Assembly (NCBI RefSeq): GCF_001613365.1
Contig: NZ_BDCF01000060.1
Span: 1 to 47,246, forward strand
Direction of reading: 5' to 3'
From: Nocardia xishanensis NBRC 101358
Lineage (GTDB): Bacteria; Actinomycetota; Actinomycetes; Mycobacteriales; Mycobacteriaceae
Length of the DNA stretch: 47,246 nt
Positions 31,607 through 39,315 of this stretch are shown here, one piece after another. The position numbers and the translations under genes were made by a program. The stretch's first letter is position 1. Each line of letters opens with the position of its first letter. The notes beneath the pieces are model-generated. The model searched no databases, was not told where the DNA came from, and saw nothing but the letters and a program-made list of their open reading frames with translations.

Positions 31607-32797
31607 TCATCGGCCGCCACCTCCGATCAGCCAGGGGTTGGGTGCGCACTCGAGCTGCGGATGTCCCACCGGGTCCAGGGTGCGCAAGGCGATCGACAGC
31701 GCGCGCGGCGAATACATCATGGTGAGGTGGTCGGAGAGGTCCTGCTCGCATCCGTCCTGGAGGGTGATGTTCTGCACCGTCGCACCGAGGCCCGCACCCA
31801 GGAAGGTCAGCTCGTAGGGGTTGGTGACCTCGTCATAGCGAGTGCCCACGATCGTGTAGTCGACACCGGATACGGTGTCGCCGTCGCCGTTGAGCTTGCC
31901 GACGAATTCCGAGCCGATCGTCTGCTGGATACCCGCGTGCCCGACAAAGATCTCGACGAAACCCAGAACATCGATACCGAGGTTGTTGATCACCCGACCC
32001 AACGCACCGATACCGTCCAGACTCGTCCCGTGATGAGTGGCACCGTAGCTGATCAGGTTCCCCACCTTGGCCGCCCCGCCCTCGAACTTGGTGTACCAGT
32101 TGGCCATCGAACCCCCCTGGGAATGAGCGACGATATCGACCTCGTCGGCGCCGGTAGCCGCGAGCACCCGGTCCACAAAGATGGCCAACTGCTTGGCCGA
32201 GTCCTGGATGTAGCCGGTGCCCATCACCCCTGGCAGCACCGACCCGAGCCCGCCGCCCTCCACCAGATTCGCCCGGCCATAGTTGAAAGTGAACGTGCAG
32301 AACCCGGCATCCTTGACGGGCTGACCCATATAGGCGAACCCGTTATAAGCGTTCATCCACGTCCCGTGCAGCATCACCACCGGGCGGGGATGCTCGGCGG
32401 TCGGCTTGCATTTCCAATCGTTGGCACCGGGCGGGGCGACATCGGGATGGATCAGACCGTAACCGAACGCCTCGACCCACGAGTTCATAGGCGGACCGTA
32501 ACCGACTGTGTCGCTGGCGAATCCGCCGGAAGATCCCGAACTGCTGCCCGATCCGCCGTAGCAGTTGCCCGAGCCGTTGCCCGACCCAGCACCGCTGCCG
32601 GAGGTGCAGGCCGAGCCGGAACCGCCCGCGACCGGAGCCGCCTTGCGCCCCGCGGCGATGAGCTCCGCCAGGGCCTGTTCGGTCGGGGCGGGCGCCGGAT
32701 CGGCCTGGGCGGCAACGCCGGTGAAGCTCATGGCGAGCACCGAGACGATCGACACCGCCGCGGCGCCCAGCGCACGGCCGCAGGTACTTCGTTTCAT
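31607..32797 (-). CDS. Secreted lipase (alpha/beta hydrolase, lipase class 2 type)
   Basis: A 396-residue secreted lipase. The signal peptide (MKRSTCGRAL then a hydrophobic core) has a likely cleavage after AAQA (about 33). A low-complexity Gly/Ser linker spans about 57-93. The hydrolase domain has VVMLHGTWMN (oxyanion), the nucleophile Ser226 in AHSQGGS and a His in SDHLTMMY near the C-terminus. The paired cysteines (C64/C79, C130/C167) suit an extracellular protein. The ATG start is adjacent to an 18-bp palindrome. It resembles secreted Nocardia and Streptomyces lipases; substrates are probably triacylglycerols or esters. Confidence 0.92.
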   Translation of the reverse strand: MKRSTCGRALGAAAVSIVSVLAMSFTGVAAQADPAPAPTEQALAELIAAGRKAAPVAGGSGSACTSGSGAGSGNGSGNCYGGSGSSSGSSGGFASDTVGYGPPMNSWVEAFGYGLIHPDVAPPGANDWKCKPTAEHPRPVVMLHGTWMNAYNGFAYMGQPVKDAGFCTFTFNYGRANLVEGGGLGSVLPGVMGTGYIQDSAKQLAIFVDRVLAATGADEVDIVAHSQGGSMANWYTKFEGGAAKVGNLISYGATHHGTSLDGIGALGRVINNLGIDVLGFVEIFVGHAGIQQTIGSEFVGKLNGDGDTVSGVDYTIVGTRYDEVTNPYELTFLGAGLGATVQNITLQDGCEQDLSDHLTMMYSPRALSIALRTLDPVGHPQLECAPNPWLIGGGGR

Positions 32798-32811
32798 CTA
32801 ATGCCTTTCGT

Positions 32812-32829
32812 AGGAACGACGTCGTTCCT
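32812..32829. promoter_or_regulatory. 18-bp perfect palindrome upstream of lipase
   Basis: AGGAACGACGTCGTTCCT is fully palindromic and lies 14 bases upstream of the lipase start codon. Its position would block ribosome or polymerase access, so it is a good operator candidate. It also carries the AGGA that may serve as ribosome binding site on the minus strand. The remaining intergenic stretch to 33192 shows no gene. Confidence 0.55.
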
Positions 32830-33192
32830 CGTTCGCGGGTCCTTCGGTTCGCAGCGCCGCCGTGCCGGTCGGCGAGGCTGAAACTGCGCCAACGCTAGGT
32901 CGGGGAGAATGGCCGAACCCACACCACGAACCGGTATCTGGACACTTCACGGAACGCTCGCCGCGGTATCGGTGAACGTGCACAGTCCGCGCCGGAATCG
33001 ATGCCAAAGCCGAGAGACGGATTTCTGGTATTCCTCCCAATCAGGAGTGCGACCCTCCAATCGAGAGGTCACCCGGCGATGAGATCTCCAGATTTCGCCA
33101 CGATCACGAAGTTCCGTGCCGATCCCGCGCAATCATGGAGCTACGTTTCCCCGCCGTCGAGGGCCACTCGACGGCTAATAGCTGGAGATGCC

Positions 33193-33816
33193 ATGGTGGA
33201 CATGATCTTTCCGAGAATGCGCGCTCGCCGCGGCACGATGCGGGCCCTGCTCGGCGCCGCCGTCGTCGCGACCGCGCTGCTGCCCGTCCCGTGCGCCTTC
33301 GCCGAGGGCGGCACCGGTTCGGCCGCGGCTTCGCCACCGCCGCCGCAGGCAGACCCGGCGTCGCCCGCGCTCGGCTTCCGCGGCCCGGACACCGCGATCG
33401 TGGTACTCGGCTACGGCCTGCTGCCCGACGGCGGGATGCGCCCCGAGCTTCTCGCGCGTCTGCACGCCGGCTTCGCGCAGGCGTTGCTCGCTCCGGCCTC
33501 GCCCGTCATCGTGACCGGCGGAAACCCGCGCAACGGCGTCACCGAGGCGCAGGCGATGGCGCGGTGGCTGATCGCGCACGGCATTCCGGCCGAGCGGATC
33601 GTCGTCGAGCCCGACGCCGCCTCGACGGCGCAGAACGCGGCGCACTCGGCCAGGATCATGCGCGATATCGGCGCCAGGGACGCGGTGGTCGTCACCTCCG
33701 CCGACCACATCGACCGCGCTCTCCGCGATTTCCTCGGCGCCGGGGTGGACGTGGTGGCTACCGTGACGCCCGACCAGGTGCCCATGCCGGCTTCCCCCTT
33801 CGGCACGCCCGCCTGA
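33193..33816 (+). CDS. Secreted YdcF/DUF218 (ElyC/SanA) family protein
   Basis: A 207-residue DUF218 protein with a signal peptide (MRALLGAAVVATALLPVP, cleavage near CAFA, about residue 37). The family core follows: TAIVVLGYGLLPDG, VIVTGGNPRNGVTEAQAMARWL, PAERIVVEPDAASTAQNA and VVVTSADHIDRAL. DUF218 proteins (SanA, ElyC, YdcF) are linked to cell-envelope processes. It is probably periplasmic or secreted. ATG 33193 has GGAG 5 bases upstream; upstream in-frame starts lack a signal-like N-terminus. Function unknown. Confidence 0.88.
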   Translation: MVDMIFPRMRARRGTMRALLGAAVVATALLPVPCAFAEGGTGSAAASPPPPQADPASPALGFRGPDTAIVVLGYGLLPDGGMRPELLARLHAGFAQALLAPASPVIVTGGNPRNGVTEAQAMARWLIAHGIPAERIVVEPDAASTAQNAAHSARIMRDIGARDAVVVTSADHIDRALRDFLGAGVDVVATVTPDQVPMPASPFGTPA

Positions 33817-33859
33817 CCGGCCGGGCCCATTCCGACAGCCGAGCGATATTGGAGCAAAT

Positions 33860-34828
33860 ATGAACGACCTCGTCAGGTCTCTGTCGCGCAATGGATCATC
33901 GACGCGTTGCGTGGTGCGCTCCGCGACAATTCGCGAATTCGCCCGAGCGGTCCGCAATTTCCATCCGGCACACCTGCGTGCGGACGCCGCGCTTCGGCTC
34001 GGGTTCTCCGGTCTCGTCGCTCCCCCGACATTCCCCGCCGTATTCCTCGGCCACGTTCATCGGGAATTGCTCGATGCGGCGTGTACCGGCGCCGAAGCGC
34101 CGCGCGTTCTGCACGCCGACCATGTGCTCGACTTGGCCGGGCCGCTGGTGGCGGGTGATCAGCTGGACTGCCGGGTGCACGTCGAATCCTCGCGGTATTT
34201 CTCCGACTACGAGGTGCTCACGATCAGGAGCGCGCTCGTCGATCAGGACGGTCGCTCGCTTCAGACCGGCACGACGACGCTGCTCGGGCGGGTGCGCACC
34301 GCAGGCGCCGCATCGGCGGTCGAGGAGATCTTCGCCGACCGGGGCCCGATCGAGCCGGCGCCGCCTCCCGGGATCGATCGAATGCCATGCACCGCAGTGG
34401 ACTTCGGCTCACTCGCTGTCGGTGACGAGCTTCCGGTCCAGCTGCTCGAGGTGTCCGCGGCCGAGCTCGCGGAGTACGCCGCGGTGACCGGCCTGTCGAG
34501 CGCCGAAGCGCCGGGGATGTACGAACTCGGCCTCGCCACCGGATATCTCACCGACTGGCTCGGCGATCCCGCCGCCATCGCCAGGCTGCGCATCCAGGTC
34601 GCGCCCGGCGTGCACGGCTTGCGGGTTCGCCCGGGCCAGCGCGTGCGCCTGGCACTCCGCGGCCGGGTCACCGGGCTCGACCGGGGCAACCGCACCGCGT
34701 CCCTGGCGGTGGACCTGCGCTGCGAAGGCCGCCGGATGTTCGGATACGCAGCCGCCGAAGCACGGTTCCAGCGTGACGCGTCGCCCGCTACGCCGCCCGC
34801 CGCCCCGCCGCCGGCGGCAGACCGGTGA
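33860..34828 (+). CDS. Double-hotdog protein (HadA/MaoC-like), hydratase motif absent
   Basis: A 322-residue protein with two hotdog domains. Residues about 20-150 match the FAS1-type N-terminal dehydratase domain (NFHPAHLRADAALRLGFSG, then LVAPPTFPAVFL). Residues about 175-300 match a second hotdog (AVDFGSLAVGDELP, PGVHGLRVRPGQRVRLALRG). The DxNPxH hydratase motif expected in the second domain is replaced by TGLSSAEAPGMY. Activity as an (R)-hydroxyacyl-ACP dehydratase is therefore doubtful, unless a partner supplies the active site as in HadAB/HadBC. The last 41 bases overlap the convergent LLM gene. The nearby lipid genes suggest a role in acyl-chain metabolism. Confidence 0.8.
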   Translation: MNDLVRSLSRNGSSTRCVVRSATIREFARAVRNFHPAHLRADAALRLGFSGLVAPPTFPAVFLGHVHRELLDAACTGAEAPRVLHADHVLDLAGPLVAGDQLDCRVHVESSRYFSDYEVLTIRSALVDQDGRSLQTGTTTLLGRVRTAGAASAVEEIFADRGPIEPAPPPGIDRMPCTAVDFGSLAVGDELPVQLLEVSAAELAEYAAVTGLSSAEAPGMYELGLATGYLTDWLGDPAAIARLRIQVAPGVHGLRVRPGQRVRLALRGRVTGLDRGNRTASLAVDLRCEGRRMFGYAAAEARFQRDASPATPPAAPPPAADR

Positions 34829-35810
34829 GCCGGGCCAGCCGCCGGTGCGATTCGAGGCGCGCGGCGCGGTCGTAAGTGCTGGTGTGCACGAGGATCTCGT
34901 CCGCTCCGGTCCGCGTGATCAACTGCTCCAGCGCCTCGGCGACCTCGTCCTCGGTGCCGTGGATCTGATCCCGCATGCCTTCGGCGACCAGGCGACGCTC
35001 ACGCTCGGTCATCGGCGTCGACTCGATCTCCTCCGGCGGCAGCAAGACCGGGAACTCGCCCCGTGTCCGCGAGTAGGCGCCCGCCCAGGCTTCCGGCAGC
35101 AGCAGCCGTCGCGCCTCCTCGGTGCTGTCGGCGATCGTGACCGTACCCGAGACCATCACGTACGGTTCGCTCCCCCAAGCTGTTTCGCGAAATCCCACGC
35201 GGTACCGATCGATCGCCTCGACCATCCGATCCGTCCCCGCCACCGCCGCGACGACCAGCGGCAGCCCGAAGCGGGCGGCGCGATCCGCGCCGGAGCCGGT
35301 GGCCAGCAGGAAAGCGGGCACCCGCAGACCCTCGGCGGGCCACGCGTGCACGCCTTGCCTGCCGTGCGCGAAGTAGTCGAGCACCGCGGCGAGCCTGCCG
35401 TCGAAATCGTCGGCGTCGGCCTTGTCATGCCCGAGCGCGCGGCGTACCCCGTCGGTGAAGCCGACCGACCGGCCGAGGCCCATATCGATCCGGCCGGGAT
35501 AGAGCGATTCCAGCACACCGAACTGCTCGGCGACGACCAGCGGCTGGTGGTTCGGCAGCATCACCCCGCCGGTGCCGATCCTGATGCGCGAGGTCGCGGC
35601 CGCCGCCGCGGCGGCGAGCACGGTCGGCGCCGACCCCGCGACGCCGGGCACGCTGTGATGCTCGGACACCCAGAACCGGTGATAACCCCACTGCTCGGCC
35701 AGCCTGGCGAACTCGACCGTCTCGCGCAGCGCCGCCGGATGCGACTGCCCGCGGCGCACCCGCGAGCGGTCCAGGATGGAGAAGCGGACGGAAGGTAGCG
35801 CTGCGGTCAT
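34788..35810 (-). CDS. LLM-class flavin-dependent oxidoreductase
   Basis: A 340-residue luciferase-like monooxygenase of the MsnO8 type. Landmarks: EFARLAEQWGYHRFWVSEHH near the N-terminus, then SRIRIGTGGVMLPNH, FGVLESLYPGRIDMGLGR and, near the C-terminus, TGADEILVHTSTYD. It uses FMNH2 or F420; the cofactor is not clear from sequence. ATG 35810 begins MTAALPSVRFSILD, the usual start. It converges with the hotdog gene and overlaps it by 41 bases. Substrate unknown. Confidence 0.93.
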   Translation of the reverse strand: MTAALPSVRFSILDRSRVRRGQSHPAALRETVEFARLAEQWGYHRFWVSEHHSVPGVAGSAPTVLAAAAAAATSRIRIGTGGVMLPNHQPLVVAEQFGVLESLYPGRIDMGLGRSVGFTDGVRRALGHDKADADDFDGRLAAVLDYFAHGRQGVHAWPAEGLRVPAFLLATGSGADRAARFGLPLVVAAVAGTDRMVEAIDRYRVGFRETAWGSEPYVMVSGTVTIADSTEEARRLLLPEAWAGAYSRTRGEFPVLLPPEEIESTPMTERERRLVAEGMRDQIHGTEDEVAEALEQLITRTGADEILVHTSTYDRAARLESHRRLARLTGLPPAAGRRAA

Positions 35811-35856
35811 ACCTGTTCTCAACGCGCCCGCCGCCCGGCCATTCCAGCGGCGGCGG

Positions 35857-36903
35857 TCAGCCGACCCTTGCCACCCCCAGCGCCTCGGCCAGCACCCGCC
35901 ACGCACGCGGCAGCTGGGCCTCGAAGTCCGGCCAGGTGTGCATGCCCGCGTCCGAGTACTCGATCTCCGCGGGAATCCGCAGCTCGGCGAGCCGGCCGGC
36001 GAAGCGTTCGGTGCACGCGCGAGCGCCCGCCTCGAGCGCTGCGCCTCCCCCGGCGAGGCGCAGCGCGTCGACGACCGACGGCGCCGCCGCCACCGCGGCC
36101 AGATCGGCGTCGGTGGGGGCGCCGGAAGCGGCGGACAGATAGATGGCGGTGCCGCGCAGCCGGTCCGCGCCGAGCAGGCTGTCGTGCGCCACCCATTCCG
36201 GGGAACTCGGTGGGCCCCACAGGTTTTCCACGTTGCCGCCGCGCGAAGCCACCGTGATGGTGGTGACCGCGTGGCCGAGCGGATCGGCGGTGGAGTAGCA
36301 GCCGCTCATCCCGGCGACCGCCAGATAGTGGCCGGGGTGACGTTGCGCGAGCATCATCGCCGCCTGCGCGCCCATCGAGACGCCCGCGATCGCGCGGCGA
36401 CCATCGCCCTTCAGCAGCGACTCCACGATCGGCGGCAGCTCCTCGGTGAGGAAGGTCTCCCAGAGGTTGAGCCCCAGGGCGGCGTCGTGGCGCTGCCAGT
36501 CGCTGTACATGCTGCCGGTGCCGCCGGTGGTGAGCACCACGTCGACCGGCTTGTCCGCGAAGAACTGTTCGGCGCCGCCCTTGGTGAGCCAGCCGGAGGT
36601 CGGCTCGCCGTCGACCCCGTCGAGCAGGTACAGCGTCGGCCGCGGTCCCTCGCCCGTCCCGCGCAGGACGTCGACGACGATGACCCGGCGCATCGCGGCC
36701 GAGGCGATGTGCAGGCGGTCGCGGCGGGGACCGATGGGCTCGATGGTCAGCAGACCAGTCCTGGTCATCTTCGGATCGACGGCGGGCGGCGGGGTCGGCG
36801 CTGCCGCGGGGGCGGGCGCGGCGAAAACCTCCCCGAGCACGGGCGCGGTGGTCGCGGCGGCGATGACTGCGACCGCCGCCACGGTGATCGACACTCGTCT
36901 CAT
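35857..36903 (-). CDS. Secreted antigen-85/mycolyltransferase-like esterase
   Basis: A 348-residue secreted alpha/beta hydrolase of the antigen 85 superfamily. A signal peptide (residues 1 to about 29, VSITVAAVAVIAAATTAPVL) precedes a Pro/Ala-rich linker. The catalytic domain shows RPTLYLLDGVDG, DVVLTTGGTGSMYSDW (carboxylate-binding region) and nucleophile Ser176 in GVSMGAQ. The catalytic His is in HTWPDF. Such enzymes transfer mycolates to trehalose or arabinogalactan outside the membrane. The start overlaps the stop of the desaturase gene (ATGA), so both are made together. This is one of the strongest signs of a mycolate-bearing host. Confidence 0.9.
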   Translation of the reverse strand: MRRVSITVAAVAVIAAATTAPVLGEVFAAPAPAAAPTPPPAVDPKMTRTGLLTIEPIGPRRDRLHIASAAMRRVIVVDVLRGTGEGPRPTLYLLDGVDGEPTSGWLTKGGAEQFFADKPVDVVLTTGGTGSMYSDWQRHDAALGLNLWETFLTEELPPIVESLLKGDGRRAIAGVSMGAQAAMMLAQRHPGHYLAVAGMSGCYSTADPLGHAVTTITVASRGGNVENLWGPPSSPEWVAHDSLLGADRLRGTAIYLSAASGAPTDADLAAVAAAPSVVDALRLAGGGAALEAGARACTERFAGRLAELRIPAEIEYSDAGMHTWPDFEAQLPRAWRVLAEALGVARVG

Positions 36904-37850
36904 GAGCCTGCGGTGACTCCCTCCGCTCGGCGGGCGGCGGCGCGTTCCCGCTGCTCCTCGAAACGGCGGGCCCGCACCTCCAGATCCTCGAGGTGATCGT
37001 GCAGCTCCTCGCGGGCCCGCTCGCCGTCACCGGACAGATCGGTGCGGTCGAAGACGTCCCAGGCCCGCAGCACCGGGCGCACCACTACATCCAGGTGCTG
37101 GCGCAGGTCGTAGATGCCGTGTTTGGCGAGCAGCACGGCGTGACGACGGAAGTTGGGTTGGGTCAGGCCGGGCATCTGGAACCGGGTGACGATGTCGGTG
37201 ATCGCGCGCAGCATGGCGTTCGGCGTGAGGTCGAGCGCCGCGGCGCTCAGATTCCGGTAGAAGATCATGTGCAGGTTCTCGTCGGCCGCAATTCGTTGCA
37301 GCATACGCTCCGCGACGGGTTCGGTGCACGCGGCTCCGGTATTTCGGTGACTGATCCTGGTCGCCAATTCCTGCAATGTCACATACGCCACCGAGCGCAG
37401 AAATTGCGGGCCCTTCTCCGGCTTGGCGATACCCGCGGTCATATGCTGCATCCGAGCCGCCTCCAGCGCAACGGGATCCACCGCGCGGGTGACCACCAGA
37501 TAATCGCGCATCACGATGGCGTGCCGATTCTCCTCGGCGGTCCATCGGCCCACCCAGGTGCCCCATGCGCCGTCCAGTGAAAAGGATTCCGAGATCTCCC
37601 GGTGATAGGAGGGCAGATTGTCCTCGGTGAGCAGATTCGTGATCATCGCGACCTGGGCCACTTCGGACAGCGCGGATTGTCCTGGCTCCCAATCGATTCC
37701 GCCGAGCGCCGCGAAATTGCGGCCGTCGTCCCACGGCACGTAGTCGTGCGGATTCCACGCCTTCGCCTTGCGGAGATGATCGTCGAGCAGCCGCTCGGCG
37801 ACCGGTTCCAGTTCGCGCAGCAGGTCCAAGTCGGTCGACGCGGTGGTCAC
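36900..37850 (-). CDS. Acyl-ACP desaturase-like diiron protein (DesA type)
   Basis: A 316-residue ferritin-like diiron protein of the stearoyl-ACP desaturase family. The iron-binding helices are visible: WTAEENRHAI (E-x2-H) and IAADENLHMIFY (second E-x2-H). The start is GTG 37850, preceded by AAGGAG. It is cytosolic and introduces a double bond into an acyl-ACP chain, a step proposed for mycobacterial DesA proteins in mycolate or fatty-acid synthesis. It is the first gene of a two-gene operon with the mycolyltransferase-like gene and lies downstream of a PucR-like gene. Confidence 0.92.
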   Translation of the reverse strand: MTTASTDLDLLRELEPVAERLLDDHLRKAKAWNPHDYVPWDDGRNFAALGGIDWEPGQSALSEVAQVAMITNLLTEDNLPSYHREISESFSLDGAWGTWVGRWTAEENRHAIVMRDYLVVTRAVDPVALEAARMQHMTAGIAKPEKGPQFLRSVAYVTLQELATRISHRNTGAACTEPVAERMLQRIAADENLHMIFYRNLSAAALDLTPNAMLRAITDIVTRFQMPGLTQPNFRRHAVLLAKHGIYDLRQHLDVVVRPVLRAWDVFDRTDLSGDGERAREELHDHLEDLEVRARRFEEQRERAAARRAEGVTAGS

Positions 37851-37867
37851 TGGTCACTCCTTGCCCG

Positions 37868-37882
37868 CCTCGAACGTCGAGG
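37868..37882. promoter_or_regulatory. Inverted repeat upstream of the desaturase
   Basis: CCTCGA (37868-37873) and TCGAGG (37877-37882) with spacer ACG, 17 bases upstream of the desaturase start. It is a candidate operator for a lipid-responsive regulator. Confidence 0.4.
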
Positions 37883-37907
37883 CGCCTCAGACGATAAGGC
37901 CGAAAAC

Positions 37908-38963
37908 TCAGGCCGATCGGCCCATTCGCCGTTTGTTGGGGGAGGTGACTGTCGTCCCTTCGACCTGCTGGGGCGAGTCACAACCGATCGAATCCCCCAG
38001 ATCCGCCATCGGATACAGGCCGGGAGGACGGTTCGCCGCCCGGATCCGGCCGAGCAGATCGTGCGCGCGCCCGGCCAGTTCCGGTATGCGGCATCGGGCT
38101 CCGGCGGTGACGGTCGCCGTGAGCGGAACCTCGGCGGCCTCGCTCACCACCTCGAGCACCTCGGCCGTCATCGCAAGCGGCGTCAGCGCGGACGCCTCGT
38201 CGACCGGCACCAGCACGGTGCCGCCCTCGGTGGAAAGCAGCGACAGCGCTCGCGAGCCCAGCGGATTGGCCAGGGCGGCTTGCACTCTGCGCAGCTTGCG
38301 GCGCGCTGCCGTCGCACCGCCGCCGGGGCGCAGTTCGTCGCTGTGCTGCGGGATGGACACCGCGACCACCTGGTACGACGGCGCGACGGCGATACCGGTC
38401 TGCCGTGCCAGCTGGGCCACGCCGTGCCCGCTCAACAGCGCCGAGACCAGGGTCTGGGCCGCGGTCTGGTGTTCCTTGGCGACCAGCCGATGTTCCTCGA
38501 CGTAGGCCGCCGAGGCCGCCACCGTCACCATCTCCAGCGCGCGGACGATCAAGGTGGCCCCGGCCATCACCTGGTCGGAGTCGCCGACGCCCGCCTGCGC
38601 GGCTAGGAATTCCAATCCGGAGCGAATCCCGTCGTGATACGCCCGGAGCACCGTTTCCAGCGCGATACCTTCGCGCGCCCAGCGAATCGCGGTTCCGGCG
38701 ATCTGCGCCGGTTCCGGAGGGGCCGGAAATGCGCCGGGGTCGAGCACCTTCAGCGCCTCGGCCAGACAACTTCGCGTTATCGTCGCGAGATCACCGGGAG
38801 GCACTCCGCGCGCCGGATATCTGAGGTGTTCCACGAGTTCGGTACGCAGATTCTCGATGCCCGAACCGGCCTGTGTGCCCGCCATGGCTATCGAACGATA
38901 GCGGCGATCGCGACGAAATCCCGGCGCGTTACGGAGTTCCGGGCTTTTCATCAGGTCGAACAC
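37908..38963 (-). CDS. PucR-like regulator lacking the DNA-binding domain
   Basis: A 351-residue protein (or 325 if it starts at ATG 38885, MAGTQAGSGIENL). The N-terminal RsbR-like domain (about 30-175, AIRWAREGIALETVLRAYHDGIRSG given as adjacent landmarks) and the GGDEF-like domain (about 190-310, SLLSTEGGTVLVPVDEAS) are intact. After GLYPMADLGDSIG, where the family continues into a PucR helix-turn-helix, the protein stops with an unrelated tail (CDSPQQVEGTTVTSPNKRRM). No helix-turn-helix is found in other frames before the desaturase. It is therefore a truncated family member: an effector-sensing partner, or a decaying gene. Neither start has a good ribosome binding site. Confidence 0.75.
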   Translation of the reverse strand: MFDLMKSPELRNAPGFRRDRRYRSIAMAGTQAGSGIENLRTELVEHLRYPARGVPPGDLATITRSCLAEALKVLDPGAFPAPPEPAQIAGTAIRWAREGIALETVLRAYHDGIRSGLEFLAAQAGVGDSDQVMAGATLIVRALEMVTVAASAAYVEEHRLVAKEHQTAAQTLVSALLSGHGVAQLARQTGIAVAPSYQVVAVSIPQHSDELRPGGGATAARRKLRRVQAALANPLGSRALSLLSTEGGTVLVPVDEASALTPLAMTAEVLEVVSEAAEVPLTATVTAGARCRIPELAGRAHDLLGRIRAANRPPGLYPMADLGDSIGCDSPQQVEGTTVTSPNKRRMGRSA

Positions 38964-39315
38964 CGGGCGTTGGGCGAAATCACAAGCAGATCACGGCATT
39001 TCGCGCGACGGCCGGCGCACGGACCGGCGGACCCGGCCGACTCGGTCGATTCCATATGAAAATGCGATAGGCTCGGCCCTCGCGCTCGTGCAAAATATTC
39101 TTCTCGCCCGTCGGCAATTGCGCCCGGACACGTAACCCCGCGCGCCACGCGAGCGATAGGACATCCGACCAAGAGCGCGGCGAAGCCCGCTACGAGTTGT
39201 CGCATGAGAAGGGTGGCCGGAGTGTGCCGCGCGTCTCATCACCGATAGCATCGAGCGCCGCGCCTCCGTACCGCGGACCGGGCGCAACGTCGAGTGGGAA
39301 GGACAACCCAGACAT
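38964..39315. other. Intergenic region upstream of accD
   Basis: A 352-base divergent gap between the PucR-like gene and accD. No supported gene is present; short frames have atypical composition. GGAAGG at 39297-39302 may help accD translation, though it lies 13 bases from the start. No clear palindrome was found. Confidence 0.4.
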
